Source: Gammaproteobacteria bacterium (GTDB lineage: Bacteria; Pseudomonadota; Gammaproteobacteria; Acidiferrobacterales; Sulfurifustaceae). Taken from it: 64,000 bases of DNA. The stretch lies in the NCBI GenBank assembly GCA_016199745.1, contig JACQFZ010000004.1, positions 1 through 64,000 on the forward strand, written 5' to 3'. A program made the position numbers and the translations under genes. The notes below the pieces were generated by a model that was not told the DNA's origin, did no database searches, and saw only the letters and a list, made by a program, of their open reading frames with translations. Below are positions 45,150 through 55,181 of this stretch, piece by piece (the stretch's first letter is position 1; each line of letters begins with the position of its first letter).

Positions 45150-45917
45150 ATGGGTATGAACCTTGCAACGAATCTGCCCATGGACAGCGTGACCGTAAGT
45201 CTCGCCGATGCAGAACGCCGCTACAAGCAGGCAGCGGAAAGCATTCTGGACGCCTATAAGGCCCGCGGGCCGGCGCAGGCCGATCCGGTCACCCCTTGCC
45301 AACTCAACGCCGCCATCGAACAGTTCCTCGCGTCCGGTATTCAGCTGGAACGCGCCAACGGTGACAATCCGTGGATGGGCGGCGACAAAATCAGCGAGCT
45401 CGGCGACTATGGTATCTCGCTGCTAATGGATTTAAGCGTTTGGGCGCAGCAACTCGGCCTGGACGAAGCTGACAGCGAATTCGAAGAGATCGCGCTGTCG
45501 TTTGCCGATTGGGTCATGCGCCATGGCGGCGAGATTCGCACGCTCGAACCGATCGTCGATGCACTGGCGCGCTTTGCCAACCGAGCGCGCGATACCGAAT
45601 CATTAGTAACGCTGACAGACTTGATGACACGGGTGGTTCACGCCACCGCGCCGGCGGCGCGGCTCGACCTCACACGGAGTTATGCCAACCCCGCGTGGCG
45701 CTTGTTAAACCTTAATCGAGCGATTGTCGCTACCCGCACGCATGACCTCGTGCTCATGGAGCAGGTATTTGACGAACTGGTCGATTACCTCCCTGACGCC
45801 GCATCGCGGTTTTTTGCCGAAGGCATGCAGCAGATGGACCGGTTCGATTATCCGGTACCGGTGCGTGAAGTCATGGGACGTTACTTCGACCGCTGGACGC
45901 GGCGAACGATGCACTGA
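45150..45917 (+). CDS. Conserved hypothetical helical protein
   Basis: A 255-aa mostly helical protein, rich in Leu and Ala, with no membrane segment. I recognise no catalytic motif. Similar proteins are, as far as I recall, found in gammaproteobacteria beside rnm/yciV. ATG 45150, 45156 and 45180 are all possible. Its 3' end sequence is repeated about 118 bp further on (listed separately). Confidence 0.6.
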   Translation: MGMNLATNLPMDSVTVSLADAERRYKQAAESILDAYKARGPAQADPVTPCQLNAAIEQFLASGIQLERANGDNPWMGGDKISELGDYGISLLMDLSVWAQQLGLDEADSEFEEIALSFADWVMRHGGEIRTLEPIVDALARFANRARDTESLVTLTDLMTRVVHATAPAARLDLTRSYANPAWRLLNLNRAIVATRTHDLVLMEQVFDELVDYLPDAASRFFAEGMQQMDRFDYPVPVREVMGRYFDRWTRRTMH

Positions 45918-46036
45918 CCCAAGCTATCCCTGGGTGAGTCCCCCTCTCCCCATCCCTCTCCCGCGAGGGGCGAGGGAGATCATGTTCGCTACGCGTTGAA
46001 TGATCGACCGCTGGACACGCCGGACGTTGCACTGAC
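45886..46036 (+). repeat. Duplicated gene tail flanking a GC palindrome
   Basis: The last 33 bp around the hypothetical gene's stop (45886-45918) recur at 46004-46036 with 29 of 33 identical, so the second copy again reads DRWTRR-x-H-stop. Between them lies a CCCTCTCCC/GAGGGAG palindromic element (about 45940-45978) of the same kind as those at 4.1 and 38.9 kb. The arrangement looks like a repeat-element insertion bounded by a partial gene-end duplication. Confidence 0.6.
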
Positions 46037-46130
46037 ATAGCCCTTCTTCCCCCTCCTTATTGCCTTGCTTTGGTTGCGACCCGCGGCGCACTGATGCGAG
46101 AATAGCCGCCTTTCCTGGCGTCTAAATCCC

Positions 46131-46712
46131 ATGAAATTCCTGTACGACCTGTTTCCGTTGCTGCTGTTTTTTGCCGCCTTCAAGGCGTATGACATCTATA
46201 CGGCATCGGCCGTGGCGATCGTGGCATCGTTCGTTCAGGTCGGCGGCTACTGGCTCAAGCATCGACGCTTCGAAACGATGCATTTAATCACGCTCGCCAT
46301 CATCGTCGTTTTCGGCGGCCTTACAATCGCGTTGCACGACGACACCTTCATTAAATGGAAACCGACTCTGGTTTACTGGGTGCTCGGCGGGCTGGTCCTC
46401 GGCAGCCAATGGTTTGGAAAAAAAACCGCGGTCGAACGGATGTTGGGCAATCAACTGACCCTACCGGCGGCGGTCTGGGCGCGGCAAAACATTAGCTGGG
46501 GCCTGTTCTTTCTCGTGCTCGGCACGCTCAATCTATACGTCGCGTTTTACTTCCGGCTCGATCTCGACGCCGAAACGCGACAAAACATTTGGGTCAATTT
46601 CAAGGTGTTTGGCCTACTCGGGCTGACCTTCATCTTCATGCTCGCCCAAGGAATGCTGCTGGCGCGCCATCTTCCCGATAAACCCGGAAAACAAACCGAT
46701 CGGACGTCATAA
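46131..46712 (+). CDS. yciB: Septation protein A / YciB
   Basis: An inner-membrane protein of 193 aa with about five hydrophobic segments. The conserved start [25 protein letters not shown] is diagnostic of YciB/IspZ. It contributes to envelope and septum maintenance. It is followed 5 bp later by yciI, then bolA, as in many gammaproteobacteria. Confidence 0.92.
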   Translation: MKFLYDLFPLLLFFAAFKAYDIYTASAVAIVASFVQVGGYWLKHRRFETMHLITLAIIVVFGGLTIALHDDTFIKWKPTLVYWVLGGLVLGSQWFGKKTAVERMLGNQLTLPAAVWARQNISWGLFFLVLGTLNLYVAFYFRLDLDAETRQNIWVNFKVFGLLGLTFIFMLAQGMLLARHLPDKPGKQTDRTS

Positions 46713-46717
46713 CGTTT

Positions 46718-47017
46718 ATGTATTACGTCATCAAAGGGACAGACCGTGCCGATAGCTTGGCACAGCGGCTGGCGGTACGACCGGCGCACGTAGAACGGCT
46801 GAAAGCGTTGCAACAGCAAGGCCGGCTGTTGCTCGCCGGCCCGTTGCCGGCGATCGACAGCGAAGATCCCGGCCCAGCCGGATTCGTCGGCAGCTTGATC
46901 GTCGCTGAGTTCGAATCGCTCGACGAGGCTAACCGCTGGGCGCAGGCCGATCCGTACATCGCTGCCGGTGTTTACACCGCTGTCACCGTCGAACCGTTTC
47001 GCAAGGTCTTTCCGTAA
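46718..47017 (+). CDS. yciI: YciI family protein
   Basis: A 99-aa dimeric ferredoxin-like barrel protein ([52 protein letters not shown]). The conserved His and Asp positions of the family are visible. Biochemical function unknown. It sits 5 bp after yciB and adjoins bolA without a gap. Confidence 0.9.
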   Translation: MYYVIKGTDRADSLAQRLAVRPAHVERLKALQQQGRLLLAGPLPAIDSEDPGPAGFVGSLIVAEFESLDEANRWAQADPYIAAGVYTAVTVEPFRKVFP

Positions 47018-47284
47018 ATGGACCGCGTCACCGTTATTGAGGCCCGGCTGCGGGCGGCGCTGATGCCGGAACATATCGAAATCACCGATGAGAGCGCCGC
47101 CCATGCCGGTCACGCCGGTGCCCGCGGCGGCGCCGGGCACTATGCACTGACGATCGTGTCGCCACAGTTTAAAGGCCAAACGGCAATCGCCCGCCATCGA
47201 ATGATTTATCAGGCGCTAGGCGAGTTGATGCACCATGAAATTCATGCACTACGCATCAATGCGTTAACACCGGAAGAACAGTAA
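47018..47284 (+). CDS. bolA: BolA/IbaG family protein
   Basis: An 88-aa protein with the class II KH-like BolA fold. HIEITDESAAHAGHAG and the FKGQTAIARHRMIYQALG segment are characteristic, with the conserved His that takes part in iron-sulfur binding with monothiol glutaredoxins. It directly abuts yciI. Confidence 0.9.
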   Translation: MDRVTVIEARLRAALMPEHIEITDESAAHAGHAGARGGAGHYALTIVSPQFKGQTAIARHRMIYQALGELMHHEIHALRINALTPEEQ

Positions 47285-47319
47285 AACCTATAACACCACC
47301 ACCGAAGAGGACGCCTTTC

Positions 47320-48252
47320 ATGAACCCCTATCGTATTTCCGTTATCGCGCTGCTAATCGCCGGCGGTGTGGCCTTGAGCGCTTGCGGCGACAAGAAGCAG
47401 CCGGCAGCGCAGCAAGACGACGGCAAAGTATTAGCGACCGTCAACGGTCAAAACATCACCGACAAAGAGCTGACGCATTATCAGCAACTACGGCCGTCGC
47501 GTGACCCGAACGCCGATCCGGCGAAAGAAAAGAAGGCGGTGCTCGACGAGATGGTCGACCGCTCGCTGTTAACGCAACGCGCTGAATCGACCGGTGTCGA
47601 CAAGGACCCGGAGGTGCAATACCTGCTAAAACGCTGGCGCGAAAATATTCTCGTGCAGGCGATGGTCCGGCAGATGCTGAAGGACAATCCGATCACCGAC
47701 GACGAGCTCAAGGCCCGCTTCCAGAAAGAAGTCGATGCCACGCACAAAACCGAGTACCGCGTGCGTCACATCCTGGTGAAAAACGAGGACGAAGCGAAAG
47801 ACGTCATCAAGGAGCTGAAGTCAAACAAGAAGGCTGACTTCGCCGCGCTCGCCAAGAAACACTCGATCGACGTGCAGTCCGGTAAAAACGGCGGCCAGCT
47901 CGGCGGCTGGGTCAACCAAGGCATGGTCGTGCCAGAATTCTTCACCGCGGTAACGCATCTGAAAAAAGGCGAGATTTCGAGCGAGCCGGTGAAGTCCGAT
48001 TTCGGCTGGCACGTCATCAAGGTCGACGACACGCGGCCGGCGCAGATTCCGACGTTCGAAGAATTCATGGCCAACCCACAGACCAAGAACAACTTCTACA
48101 GCAAGCTGCGCGATGAAAAGATGGAGCAGATGCTGAAGGATCTGCGCGCCAAGGCCAAGATCGAGCTGAAAGAACTACCGGTCGACACGCAACAGACGAC
48201 CGAAGCGCAGCCGGCGCAAAGCCAAGAAACGACGGAAACCAAACAACAGTAA
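47320..48252 (+). CDS. PpiC-type peptidyl-prolyl isomerase lipoprotein
   Basis: A 310-aa parvulin-family foldase anchored as a lipoprotein (lipobox LSAC at about residue 22). The SurA-like N-terminal helical region is followed by a parvulin domain (RVRHILVKNEDEA, NGGQLGGWVNQGMVVPEF, SDFGWHVIKVDD) and a Gln/Thr-rich tail. It helps fold exported proteins in the periplasm. AGAGGA precedes the ATG. Confidence 0.88.
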   Translation: MNPYRISVIALLIAGGVALSACGDKKQPAAQQDDGKVLATVNGQNITDKELTHYQQLRPSRDPNADPAKEKKAVLDEMVDRSLLTQRAESTGVDKDPEVQYLLKRWRENILVQAMVRQMLKDNPITDDELKARFQKEVDATHKTEYRVRHILVKNEDEAKDVIKELKSNKKADFAALAKKHSIDVQSGKNGGQLGGWVNQGMVVPEFFTAVTHLKKGEISSEPVKSDFGWHVIKVDDTRPAQIPTFEEFMANPQTKNNFYSKLRDEKMEQMLKDLRAKAKIELKELPVDTQQTTEAQPAQSQETTETKQQ

Positions 48253-48271
48253 TCCTCGCGCCTGCGCTCGG

Positions 48272-49294
48272 ATGCGACCGGCAGTTAAACCGGCGGTGCA
48301 GCGCGCGACTGCGAGGTCTCGCGCTCTACCGCTGGTCTTCAGTTTCCTGTTAGTCAGCGGCGTGGCGGCAGCGCCGCCCGCCGTCTCGCTCAATGCCAAA
48401 CCGGTACCGCTGGCCGACAATATCGCCGTTGGCGATATTGTCCAGCGTATTCGCTTCCTCGGCATGCTCGTTATCCCTAACGCTACCGTCGGCGGTCAGC
48501 GTATGGGGCAACTGTCCGATATCGCTTGGGATGAGGCGACCGGCGTGCTCTATGCCGTCAGCGATAAGGGCTCGCTATTTCATCTGCAACCGACCATCCG
48601 CGACAACATGCTAACGGACGTGCAGCTGCTGCAAGCGGTGCCGTTGCGTGAGCTAGCGACCGATAAGCCGCTTAAAGGCAAGCGTGCCGACGCCGAAGGC
48701 ATGGACATCGTTCATCGCGCCGATGGGCAAACCGAGCTCATCATCAGCTTCGAGCGCTATCCGCGCATCATGCGTTATCAGCCGGACGGCCATCCGATCG
48801 GCGAATACCAACTGCCACCGCCGCTTAGCAATCCGAAAAATTACCAAGATGAAAACGCGATGCTCGAATCGGTATGCTCGGATACACGTTACGGCGTACT
48901 GACGATGCCGGAGGAACCGCTCGAGCGTGAAGCCGCCGGCTACAACCGGCTCTACAGCTTGTCCGGCCGCTCGTGGCGCTATCCCAGCGAAGATAACAAC
49001 AACGTCGTTTCATTGGCCTGCCTCAACAACAACCAGGTGCTGGTGCTGGAACGAGACTTCGGCCGGCTATGGAATTTCCGCACGACGCTGAAACGCATCA
49101 CGTTAGCACCCTACACCGAAGACGCGCCGTTACGCCCGGAGACGCTGGTCACGCTCGATACCGTCAAAGGATTTCAAATCGACAACTTCGAAGGTATCAC
49201 TCACCATCGCGGCAAGCGTTTCTTTCTTGTCAGTGACGACAACGATTTCTTTTTAGAACGAACGCTACTGCTCTATATCGAGCTCATTGACTAG
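48272..49294 (+). CDS. Secreted esterase-like phytase-domain protein
   Basis: A 340-aa secreted protein (signal peptide near LPLVFSFLLVSGVAAAPPA) of the esterase-like activity of phytase family (DIAWDEATGVLYAVSDKG, KRADAEGMDIVHRADG, FQIDNFEGITHHRGKRFFLVSDDND). These form a beta-propeller. Its substrate is not known. The last 11 bp overlap the convergent next gene. Confidence 0.78.
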   Translation: MRPAVKPAVQRATARSRALPLVFSFLLVSGVAAAPPAVSLNAKPVPLADNIAVGDIVQRIRFLGMLVIPNATVGGQRMGQLSDIAWDEATGVLYAVSDKGSLFHLQPTIRDNMLTDVQLLQAVPLRELATDKPLKGKRADAEGMDIVHRADGQTELIISFERYPRIMRYQPDGHPIGEYQLPPPLSNPKNYQDENAMLESVCSDTRYGVLTMPEEPLEREAAGYNRLYSLSGRSWRYPSEDNNNVVSLACLNNNQVLVLERDFGRLWNFRTTLKRITLAPYTEDAPLRPETLVTLDTVKGFQIDNFEGITHHRGKRFFLVSDDNDFFLERTLLLYIELID

Positions 49295-49931
49295 CGCTTG
49301 GTTCGCCGCCGCTGATGCGACGAATTAATAGGCCTGACGTCGATACTCGCACTTCCAACGTCTGCGGCTGCTCCGCGGAGAGATACGTCGCCGAGCCGTA
49401 CTCGGCGTCGACCAGCGGCGCCAATAGCGCGTAACGCTGGCGCCATTCGAATAAATCGATCACGCGACTATCGGCCAGCGAGCTTACCGTTCGCGGCAAC
49501 TGCTGCTCGTCGGTCAATTTGCGATAGCGCCCGGCGACGCGGTCGAGCTCGTACGCCGTGTGTAGTCCAAAGACGTTTGCCAGCGGCGTCCATTTGAGCA
49601 CGCGCGCATCGATATAAAGCTCATCGCCGGCCAGCGTGTACGTCTGCGCGCGGCCGTCGGCGAAGCGAAAGCGCGCCTGAAAGCGCTGCGGCGACAACGG
49701 TTGCGTTTCAACGACCGCTGCCACTTCCTCGCGTGTAAGCGCACGATAACCTTGGATTCCAAACGAAAGCAAACCGAACAAGGCGGCCATACTCAGGAGC
49801 ACCAAGGCCAACAACAACCGAGTCATGTGCCGAATAACTCGACCGTGCCGCAAGGCGCGCAATGCCGCCCAAAATAAAAACACGCCGAGCAGCCCGCAGG
49901 CCAACATTATCCACGCACCAGCCCCGGGCAT
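49284..49931 (-). CDS. Conserved hypothetical membrane protein
   Basis: A protein of about 215 aa with two N-terminal helices (AWIMLACGLLGVFLFWAALRAL and LLLALVLLSMAALFGLLSFGI) and a soluble domain of about 140 aa. Similar proteins are annotated in proteobacteria as uncharacterised or efflux-related; I see no catalytic motif. Start MPGAGAW at 49931 is slightly preferred to 49943. Confidence 0.65.
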   Translation of the reverse strand: MPGAGAWIMLACGLLGVFLFWAALRALRHGRVIRHMTRLLLALVLLSMAALFGLLSFGIQGYRALTREEVAAVVETQPLSPQRFQARFRFADGRAQTYTLAGDELYIDARVLKWTPLANVFGLHTAYELDRVAGRYRKLTDEQQLPRTVSSLADSRVIDLFEWRQRYALLAPLVDAEYGSATYLSAEQPQTLEVRVSTSGLLIRRISGGEPSASQ

Positions 49932-49943
49932 GGTTTCCTCCAA

Positions 49944-50355
49944 AATGAACCCTCGAATTCAACATAGCACACGCTGCACCAGCGACATTGCTACTCTTTC
50001 GAAACTACCCCCTAAGGTCCTGACCCGTGCAACCACCGCTTGCCTAGCGGTGGCTTCGCTTCTAGCATGAACAGTGGGTGCAATTAGGGAGGGGTTGCTA
50101 GATGGAACTGAGACCAGCAACACACCAGCGGTTCTCAACATTCGCTTGCACTCCTCGCAGTATCGACCCGAACACGGCGCCTGCTCACCCTACTTATTAC
50201 TCCCAACTCATTTCTTACTTTTTTTTATTTTTGAATGGCCGACGGTGTAACCACCGTCGCGCATCACACTTCCTCGCGGTTACTCCAGCAACATGCGTCG
50301 TGATCGGAACTGAAAACGTCTGGCTCTATATCACGCGTGTTCCACGGAGGATTGT
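49944..50355. other. Intergenic region upstream of rpfF
   Basis: About 410 bp without a gene. It holds a CCACCGC/GCGGTGG hairpin near 50033-50053 and a T-rich tract near 50210-50230, and ends in a GGAGG ribosome site before rpfF. The rpfF promoter should lie here. No RNA gene recognised. Confidence 0.45.
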
Positions 50356-51297
50356 ATGAGCGTACCTTGCGAAAAAATGCTTCCCTTTACCTTGCCGACG
50401 TATAACCAACTCCTTTGTGATTATGATTCTGAACGATATGCCGTATGGCATTATCTCAATTCGACACCACGCCCTTGCTTCACCCCCGTCTTACTAAAAG
50501 AAATGGCCGACGTTCAGAATCAGGTACGACAACATCGCAATCAGTCACATGAGGCGTCGAACAGCATCCGTTATCTCGTCCTCGCCTCGGCAACCCGTTC
50601 CGTCTTTAGCTTAGGTGGTGACCTCGATCTATTCGCTCGCTTGATAAACAACCAGGACCACGAAGGACTGCGTAAATACGCTCATCTCTGTATCGATTGC
50701 GTGCACGGATATAACTCACACCTCGAACAATCCGGCATGACGACTATCGCGCTCGTTCAGGGGAAAGCGCTTGGCGGCGGTTTCGAAGCAGCAATTTCGT
50801 GCAACGTCTTGGTTGCAGAACGCGGCACACAACTCGGATTTCCGGAAATCCTCTTCAACCTATTTCCAGGAATGGGCGCCTACAGTTTTCTAGTGCGGCG
50901 CCTCAACCCTATCCAGGTAGAGCGCTTACTTCGTGAGGGCGATCAATACAGCGCTGAAAAGCTCTACGAAATGGGAATTGTGGATGTTCTGGCTGAGCCA
51001 GGCGAAGGGGTTCGCGCGGTAAACGATTACATCCGGCGACACGAGCGGGTACGAAACGGACTGCAAGCAATACAGCAGCTACGTGAGTGGAACAGTCCAG
51101 TAACCCGCCAAGAGTTGCTTCGCATTGCCGACATGTGGGTCGACAGCGCTATGCAAATCACCTCGCGCGATCTGCGCACTATCGGTCGGCTGGTTTCGGC
51201 GCAATCGCGGCTCAACGAATCGACACAGGACACGATGCAAATGGCTCCGGAACGCCGACAAGCACGCGATGTGAGGCGATCGCTAGTTGCGGTATAG
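50356..51297 (+). CDS. rpfF: DSF synthase RpfF
   Basis: A crotonase-fold enzyme that makes diffusible signal factor (cis-2-unsaturated fatty acid) from acyl-ACP. The two catalytic glutamates of RpfF are present as Glu144 (GGGFEAAIS) and Glu164 (GFPEILFNLFPG), offset by three from the Xanthomonas numbering (141/161). The length (313 aa) is typical. CGGAGG precedes the ATG. It converges on the rpfC-like sensor gene, as in Xanthomonas. No rpfG is in the window. Confidence 0.9.
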   Translation: MSVPCEKMLPFTLPTYNQLLCDYDSERYAVWHYLNSTPRPCFTPVLLKEMADVQNQVRQHRNQSHEASNSIRYLVLASATRSVFSLGGDLDLFARLINNQDHEGLRKYAHLCIDCVHGYNSHLEQSGMTTIALVQGKALGGGFEAAISCNVLVAERGTQLGFPEILFNLFPGMGAYSFLVRRLNPIQVERLLREGDQYSAEKLYEMGIVDVLAEPGEGVRAVNDYIRRHERVRNGLQAIQQLREWNSPVTRQELLRIADMWVDSAMQITSRDLRTIGRLVSAQSRLNESTQDTMQMAPERRQARDVRRSLVAV

Positions 51298-51310
51298 ACG
51301 ATGAACCATC

Positions 51311-51340
51311 GGATCGGCTGCCGGTTGTGGTGGCCGATCC
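51311..51340. terminator. Possible bidirectional terminator between rpfF and rpfC
   Basis: An 8-bp perfect stem (GGATCGGC/GCCGATCC) with a 14-base loop lies between the convergent stops. There is no T-run on either side, so termination activity is uncertain. Confidence 0.35.
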
Positions 51341-51371
51341 GCCTATGGATGGAAGAAGAAAGACGGAGAAC

Positions 51372-54300
51372 TCACGGGCGATCAGAAATCTCGTCTCTAT
51401 CCTGAGATGCCCCCACCCGAACTAACCTTCGCAATGCCGACAGGGACTCATCGAAAGCGAGCTGCATGCGTTCGAGCTGATGATCGTGTGCACGCCTGAA
51501 TTCAAGAACGCCGGCGGTTTCAGCATCACAACACATCTGCATCAGTTTGACGGCACCTACATTCGCGGCGTTCCCTTTGAATGCATGCACCCAATCGCAA
51601 AAGACGGCGTAATTGTGTGCGGCACAGGCTTCGGTGATTTTTTCCAGCAGCGTCGTACCTTCGACGGCGTACTCCTCGATAATACGGCTCAACTCACGCG
51701 GATCATGGTACAAACGATCCAGCTCTGCCAACACTTCCTTTTGCAGCACGACCGCTTCTGCTGCCTCGCTCGCCTCGTCGGCCAAAGGCAGTTGTTGAAT
51801 TTCGTTTTCATTGAGGAGCCGCTCAACCAAATTCAGCAGATCGGCCATCGCCACTGGCTTGGACAGATAGGCATCCGCTCCTGCATCCGCCGATTGTTGC
51901 TGCGCTTCCAGGGTTGCATTTGCTGTAAGAATAATCACCGGCACGCGCGACCGTCCGCGGAGCAACCGGTAACGACGCAACACACCGAGCCCATCGAGCA
52001 CCGGCATATGCATATCGAGAATCGCCAGACGATAAGCGTTAGTCGCCAATGCGTCGAGCGCCTCCTCGCCTGTCTGTTTAGTGTCAACCTGGTAACCCGC
52101 TTGCTCCAACATCCGGCTAACAATCGTTAAATTTATTCGATTGTCGTCAACTGCAAGAATACGCGGACGCGCGCCGTCACGTTGGTTCCACAGCCAAGGC
52201 GCAACACTCACCACACTATTGCTGGCAACGGCGATGCTTGGTACCGGCGATGCATGCAACGCTGCATAGATAAGTCGTCGTTCGGCAAGGCACGGTAGGA
52301 CCGCCGCGTATCCCCACTCACGTTGCCGTACTTCTGGCACGACAACATTACTGACAAGAATGGCGGGGACATTGGCGAGCTGCGCCTTCACGCACAACTC
52401 CTCGAATCGATTGGCGCCCGCAATTTGCAAGGCGAGTGAGGCATCGACAAAAATAGCCTGCACCCGATTGCCCAGATGTATTGCTCGCGTAAGCGCGGTA
52501 ATCGCGCCCTCGCCCGTCGTCACCCGGACGAGCTGTCCTTGCAGTGACTCCACTGATTCCGAGAAATGTTTGATGACGAGCGAATCCACAGAAAGCAACA
52601 GCGCCCTAGTGCCAGGCAACGTCGGTTCCTCGGCCACGGCTGGTTGCTGCTCAAAGGGAATTTCGAACCAGAATAGCGTGCCCTGATCCTTTACGCTCTG
52701 CACACCGATGCGACCACCCATTAATTCCACCAACTGCTTGGCAATCGTGGTGCCTAAGCCAGTTCCACCATGTTTGCGCGTGGTGCTGCTGTCCTCCTGA
52801 GTGAAATCGAGGAAGATGCGTTCCAATGCCTGCGGCGAAATACCGATGCCGGTGTCGCGCACCTCAAAACGTACAGTCGCTCGTTCAGACGCCGTGGCTT
52901 GGCTGCTGCTGACCTCCAGACTGACATAGCCGTGTTCGGTAAATTTAACGGCATTGGATAACAGATTGAGCAGAATATCGCGCAGTCGATGGGCGTCACC
53001 GTTTAATTGGAACGGCGTGGTCGGTGCGATACGCACGAGCAGACGCAATTCTTTCTGAATCGCTGACGGTCGCACCATGTCGGCGGCAGCTCGCAGCACT
53101 TCGTGTAAATCGAAAGTGGCGCGCTCTAGCACGAGCTTCCCGGCTTCGATCTTAGAAAAATCGAGCACATCGCCGATCTGCCGCAACGACACATGCGCCG
53201 AATCACGAATCATACCCAACAGCGACCGTTCTTCAGGAGTCAAACGCCGGTTTGCTTCTAATAATTCAGTTGCGCCCAAAATGCCATTGAGCGGCGTACG
53301 TAGCTCGTGGCTCATGCGGGCGAGAAATTGGCTCTTGGTAGCGCTTGCCTCTTCCGCACGCATGCGCGCCTGATGCAGTTGCCGAATCAAGTGCGCGGCA
53401 TAACCGGGAAGAAGCACAAGACCGCCGAAAATGCCGGCCGCAAGCGGGCCCTGCCCCTGCCATAGATGCGATACGACGACCACTACTGAAAAGCCGGCGA
53501 TGCTGAGCAAGGTGCTGACCAGCATTGCCGTTAATCCGAAGCGAAAGCCGTTGCCAAGGGTGACCCAAAGATAGAGCACAAACAGCGGAACACCGGCTTC
53601 ACCGGTAGAGATCATCAGGTAGCTAATCGTGCCAATGTCGCCGATGTTAGTGGCGGTACGGCGAGGGATGGAGGTGGTTACGTCACGGAATGCGAACACC
53701 ATCATTACCACTGACAGAATAAAAAATCCGGCGAGCCATGCGAGCCATCCAGGCAGGCCGGCGGCGAAGCTGACTGGATAGTGAGTAGCCGTCAAATAAA
53801 TGATCAGGCATACCAGAATAACCGTTCGCACTATCGCCTGCCCTTGTTCGCGCCCCAACTCATCGTGGCGCGTGAGCTTGATAGACCCAACAAACCTAGA
53901 GGAATACCGATGCAAAAAGATCTTGAACAAACGGACTTTGCCGATGGCACCGTCGTAGGATTTCCGTCTATCGTCCACCTGCGAATCTGTAGTAGTGCGG
54001 TGATGCAGAAGATGCACTAGGTAAAGCGGCAGCAAAACGAGTGACATCATGACCGAAGCCGTCATTATCATCGGCATACGGTCCCACTCGTGCGAAAATC
54101 CTAAAACGACAGCGAAACCGAGCAAGCTCAATACGGTGCTCAAGATCATCGCTTTCACGCCAAACCGCATCCCGTTGCCGAGCGTTACCCATAAATAAAT
54201 AATAAACAGTGGTATGCCAACACTCCCTGTGGCGATCATCAAATAGCTTAGCTGACAGCGACAATATCCGCCACATTCATCGCCACACGGCGAAAAACTG

Positions 54301-54571
54301 AAGAGTGGGTGGCGCGGGAAACCAGTGCTATAACAGCAACCGAAAGTCCAATGAAGCCAATTACAAAAAGTAGCCAATGCGGTAGTACCCCTGCCCCAAC
54401 TTCGCTCGGATAGCGGCATACCATCAAGTACACCGATACTACGAACGAAATTAACAAGCGAATTACCGCCTGCCCATGCTCGCGACCCAGCTCATCCTGC
54501 CCCTGGATTCTAAAATGCCGCAAAAACGCCCACCCGCTAGTGGGACTTCCATGTTGGGTTGATGGATTCAT
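51372..54571 (-). pseudogene. RpfC-like hybrid sensor kinase, frameshifted
   Basis: A DSF-sensor-type hybrid kinase. Reading from ATG 54571, the first sensor module (DELGREHGQAVIR, then membrane helices) runs into a stop at 54248, where TAGCT is duplicated (54244-54253). Removing one copy joins VAVS to YLMIATGSVG in the next frame. After it come a second, homologous sensor module (DELGREQGQAIVR, YLMISTGEAGVPL), the histidine-kinase domain (ARMSHELRTPLNG, NLLSNAVKF, HGGTGLGTTIAKQL), a receiver (VDDNRINL, Asp in LAILDMHMP) and an HPt domain (HAFKGNAANVG). An internal start could still make a one-module sensor. Duplication of the sensor is unusual. A sequencing error is possible. Confidence 0.75.
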
Positions 54572-54866
54572 AGCTCTATATATAGCGCCTCGCAGAAGAT
54601 GCGTATCGTTACCGACGTTAGCTGTTCTCCCAAAGCACTTACATTTCTCGGGAGATCTTCATAACAACTCAGCTGTAGAAAAGCGATACTAGGGGTAGCC
54701 GACGTAAGATACTAGACTTTCGGACAGTCGCTGTTGCCAGACATTGACCGGAAAAGGTAACCTCCGCTCCGCATCGTCGACATATTCGGCGAGGGGCATG
54801 GCCTACTACACATACACAGGCCACCATAGGGACCACTACTGACGTGCCAACAATAGGGAGGGAGAT

Positions 54867-55079
54867 ATGTTGATTTTGACGCGCCGTATCGGCGAAAGCG
54901 TTAACATCGGCGACAACATTCAGCTGACGATCTTGGGCGTGAACGGTAACCAAGTACGAATCGGCGTTAATGCCCCCAAGGATGTGCCAGTTCATCGCGA
55001 AGAAATATACGAGCGGATCAAGCGCGAGAAAGAAACCGGCATCGTTAACATCAAAGATGACGTGAAACGCAATCGCTGA
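54867..55079 (+). CDS. csrA: Carbon storage regulator CsrA/RsmA
   Basis: A 70-aa RNA-binding regulator that binds GGA motifs in mRNA leaders. The [16 protein letters not shown] start and [22 protein letters not shown] segment are almost invariant in the family. GGGAGGGAG precedes the ATG. It lies divergent from the rpfC-like gene; DSF and Rsm systems are functionally linked in other bacteria, which makes the neighbourhood notable. A long imperfect hairpin follows. Confidence 0.95.
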   Translation: MLILTRRIGESVNIGDNIQLTILGVNGNQVRIGVNAPKDVPVHREEIYERIKREKETGIVNIKDDVKRNR

Positions 55080-55094
55080 TCTGACTTTCCACTG

Positions 55095-55149
55095 TCATCC
55101 GCGCACCCCAAGCCCACCGTAGAGAGAAACAAGGGGTGCGCTCGGATGA
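55095..55149. terminator. Long imperfect hairpin after csrA
   Basis: Arms 55095-55109 and 55133-55149 pair over 15 bp with a 2-base bulge and a 23-base loop. A strong T-run is absent. It may act as terminator for csrA or for the convergent yhdH-like gene. Confidence 0.5.
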
Positions 55150-55181
55150 ATCGAACAAGCTAATCGATTAAACGAGTCTCT

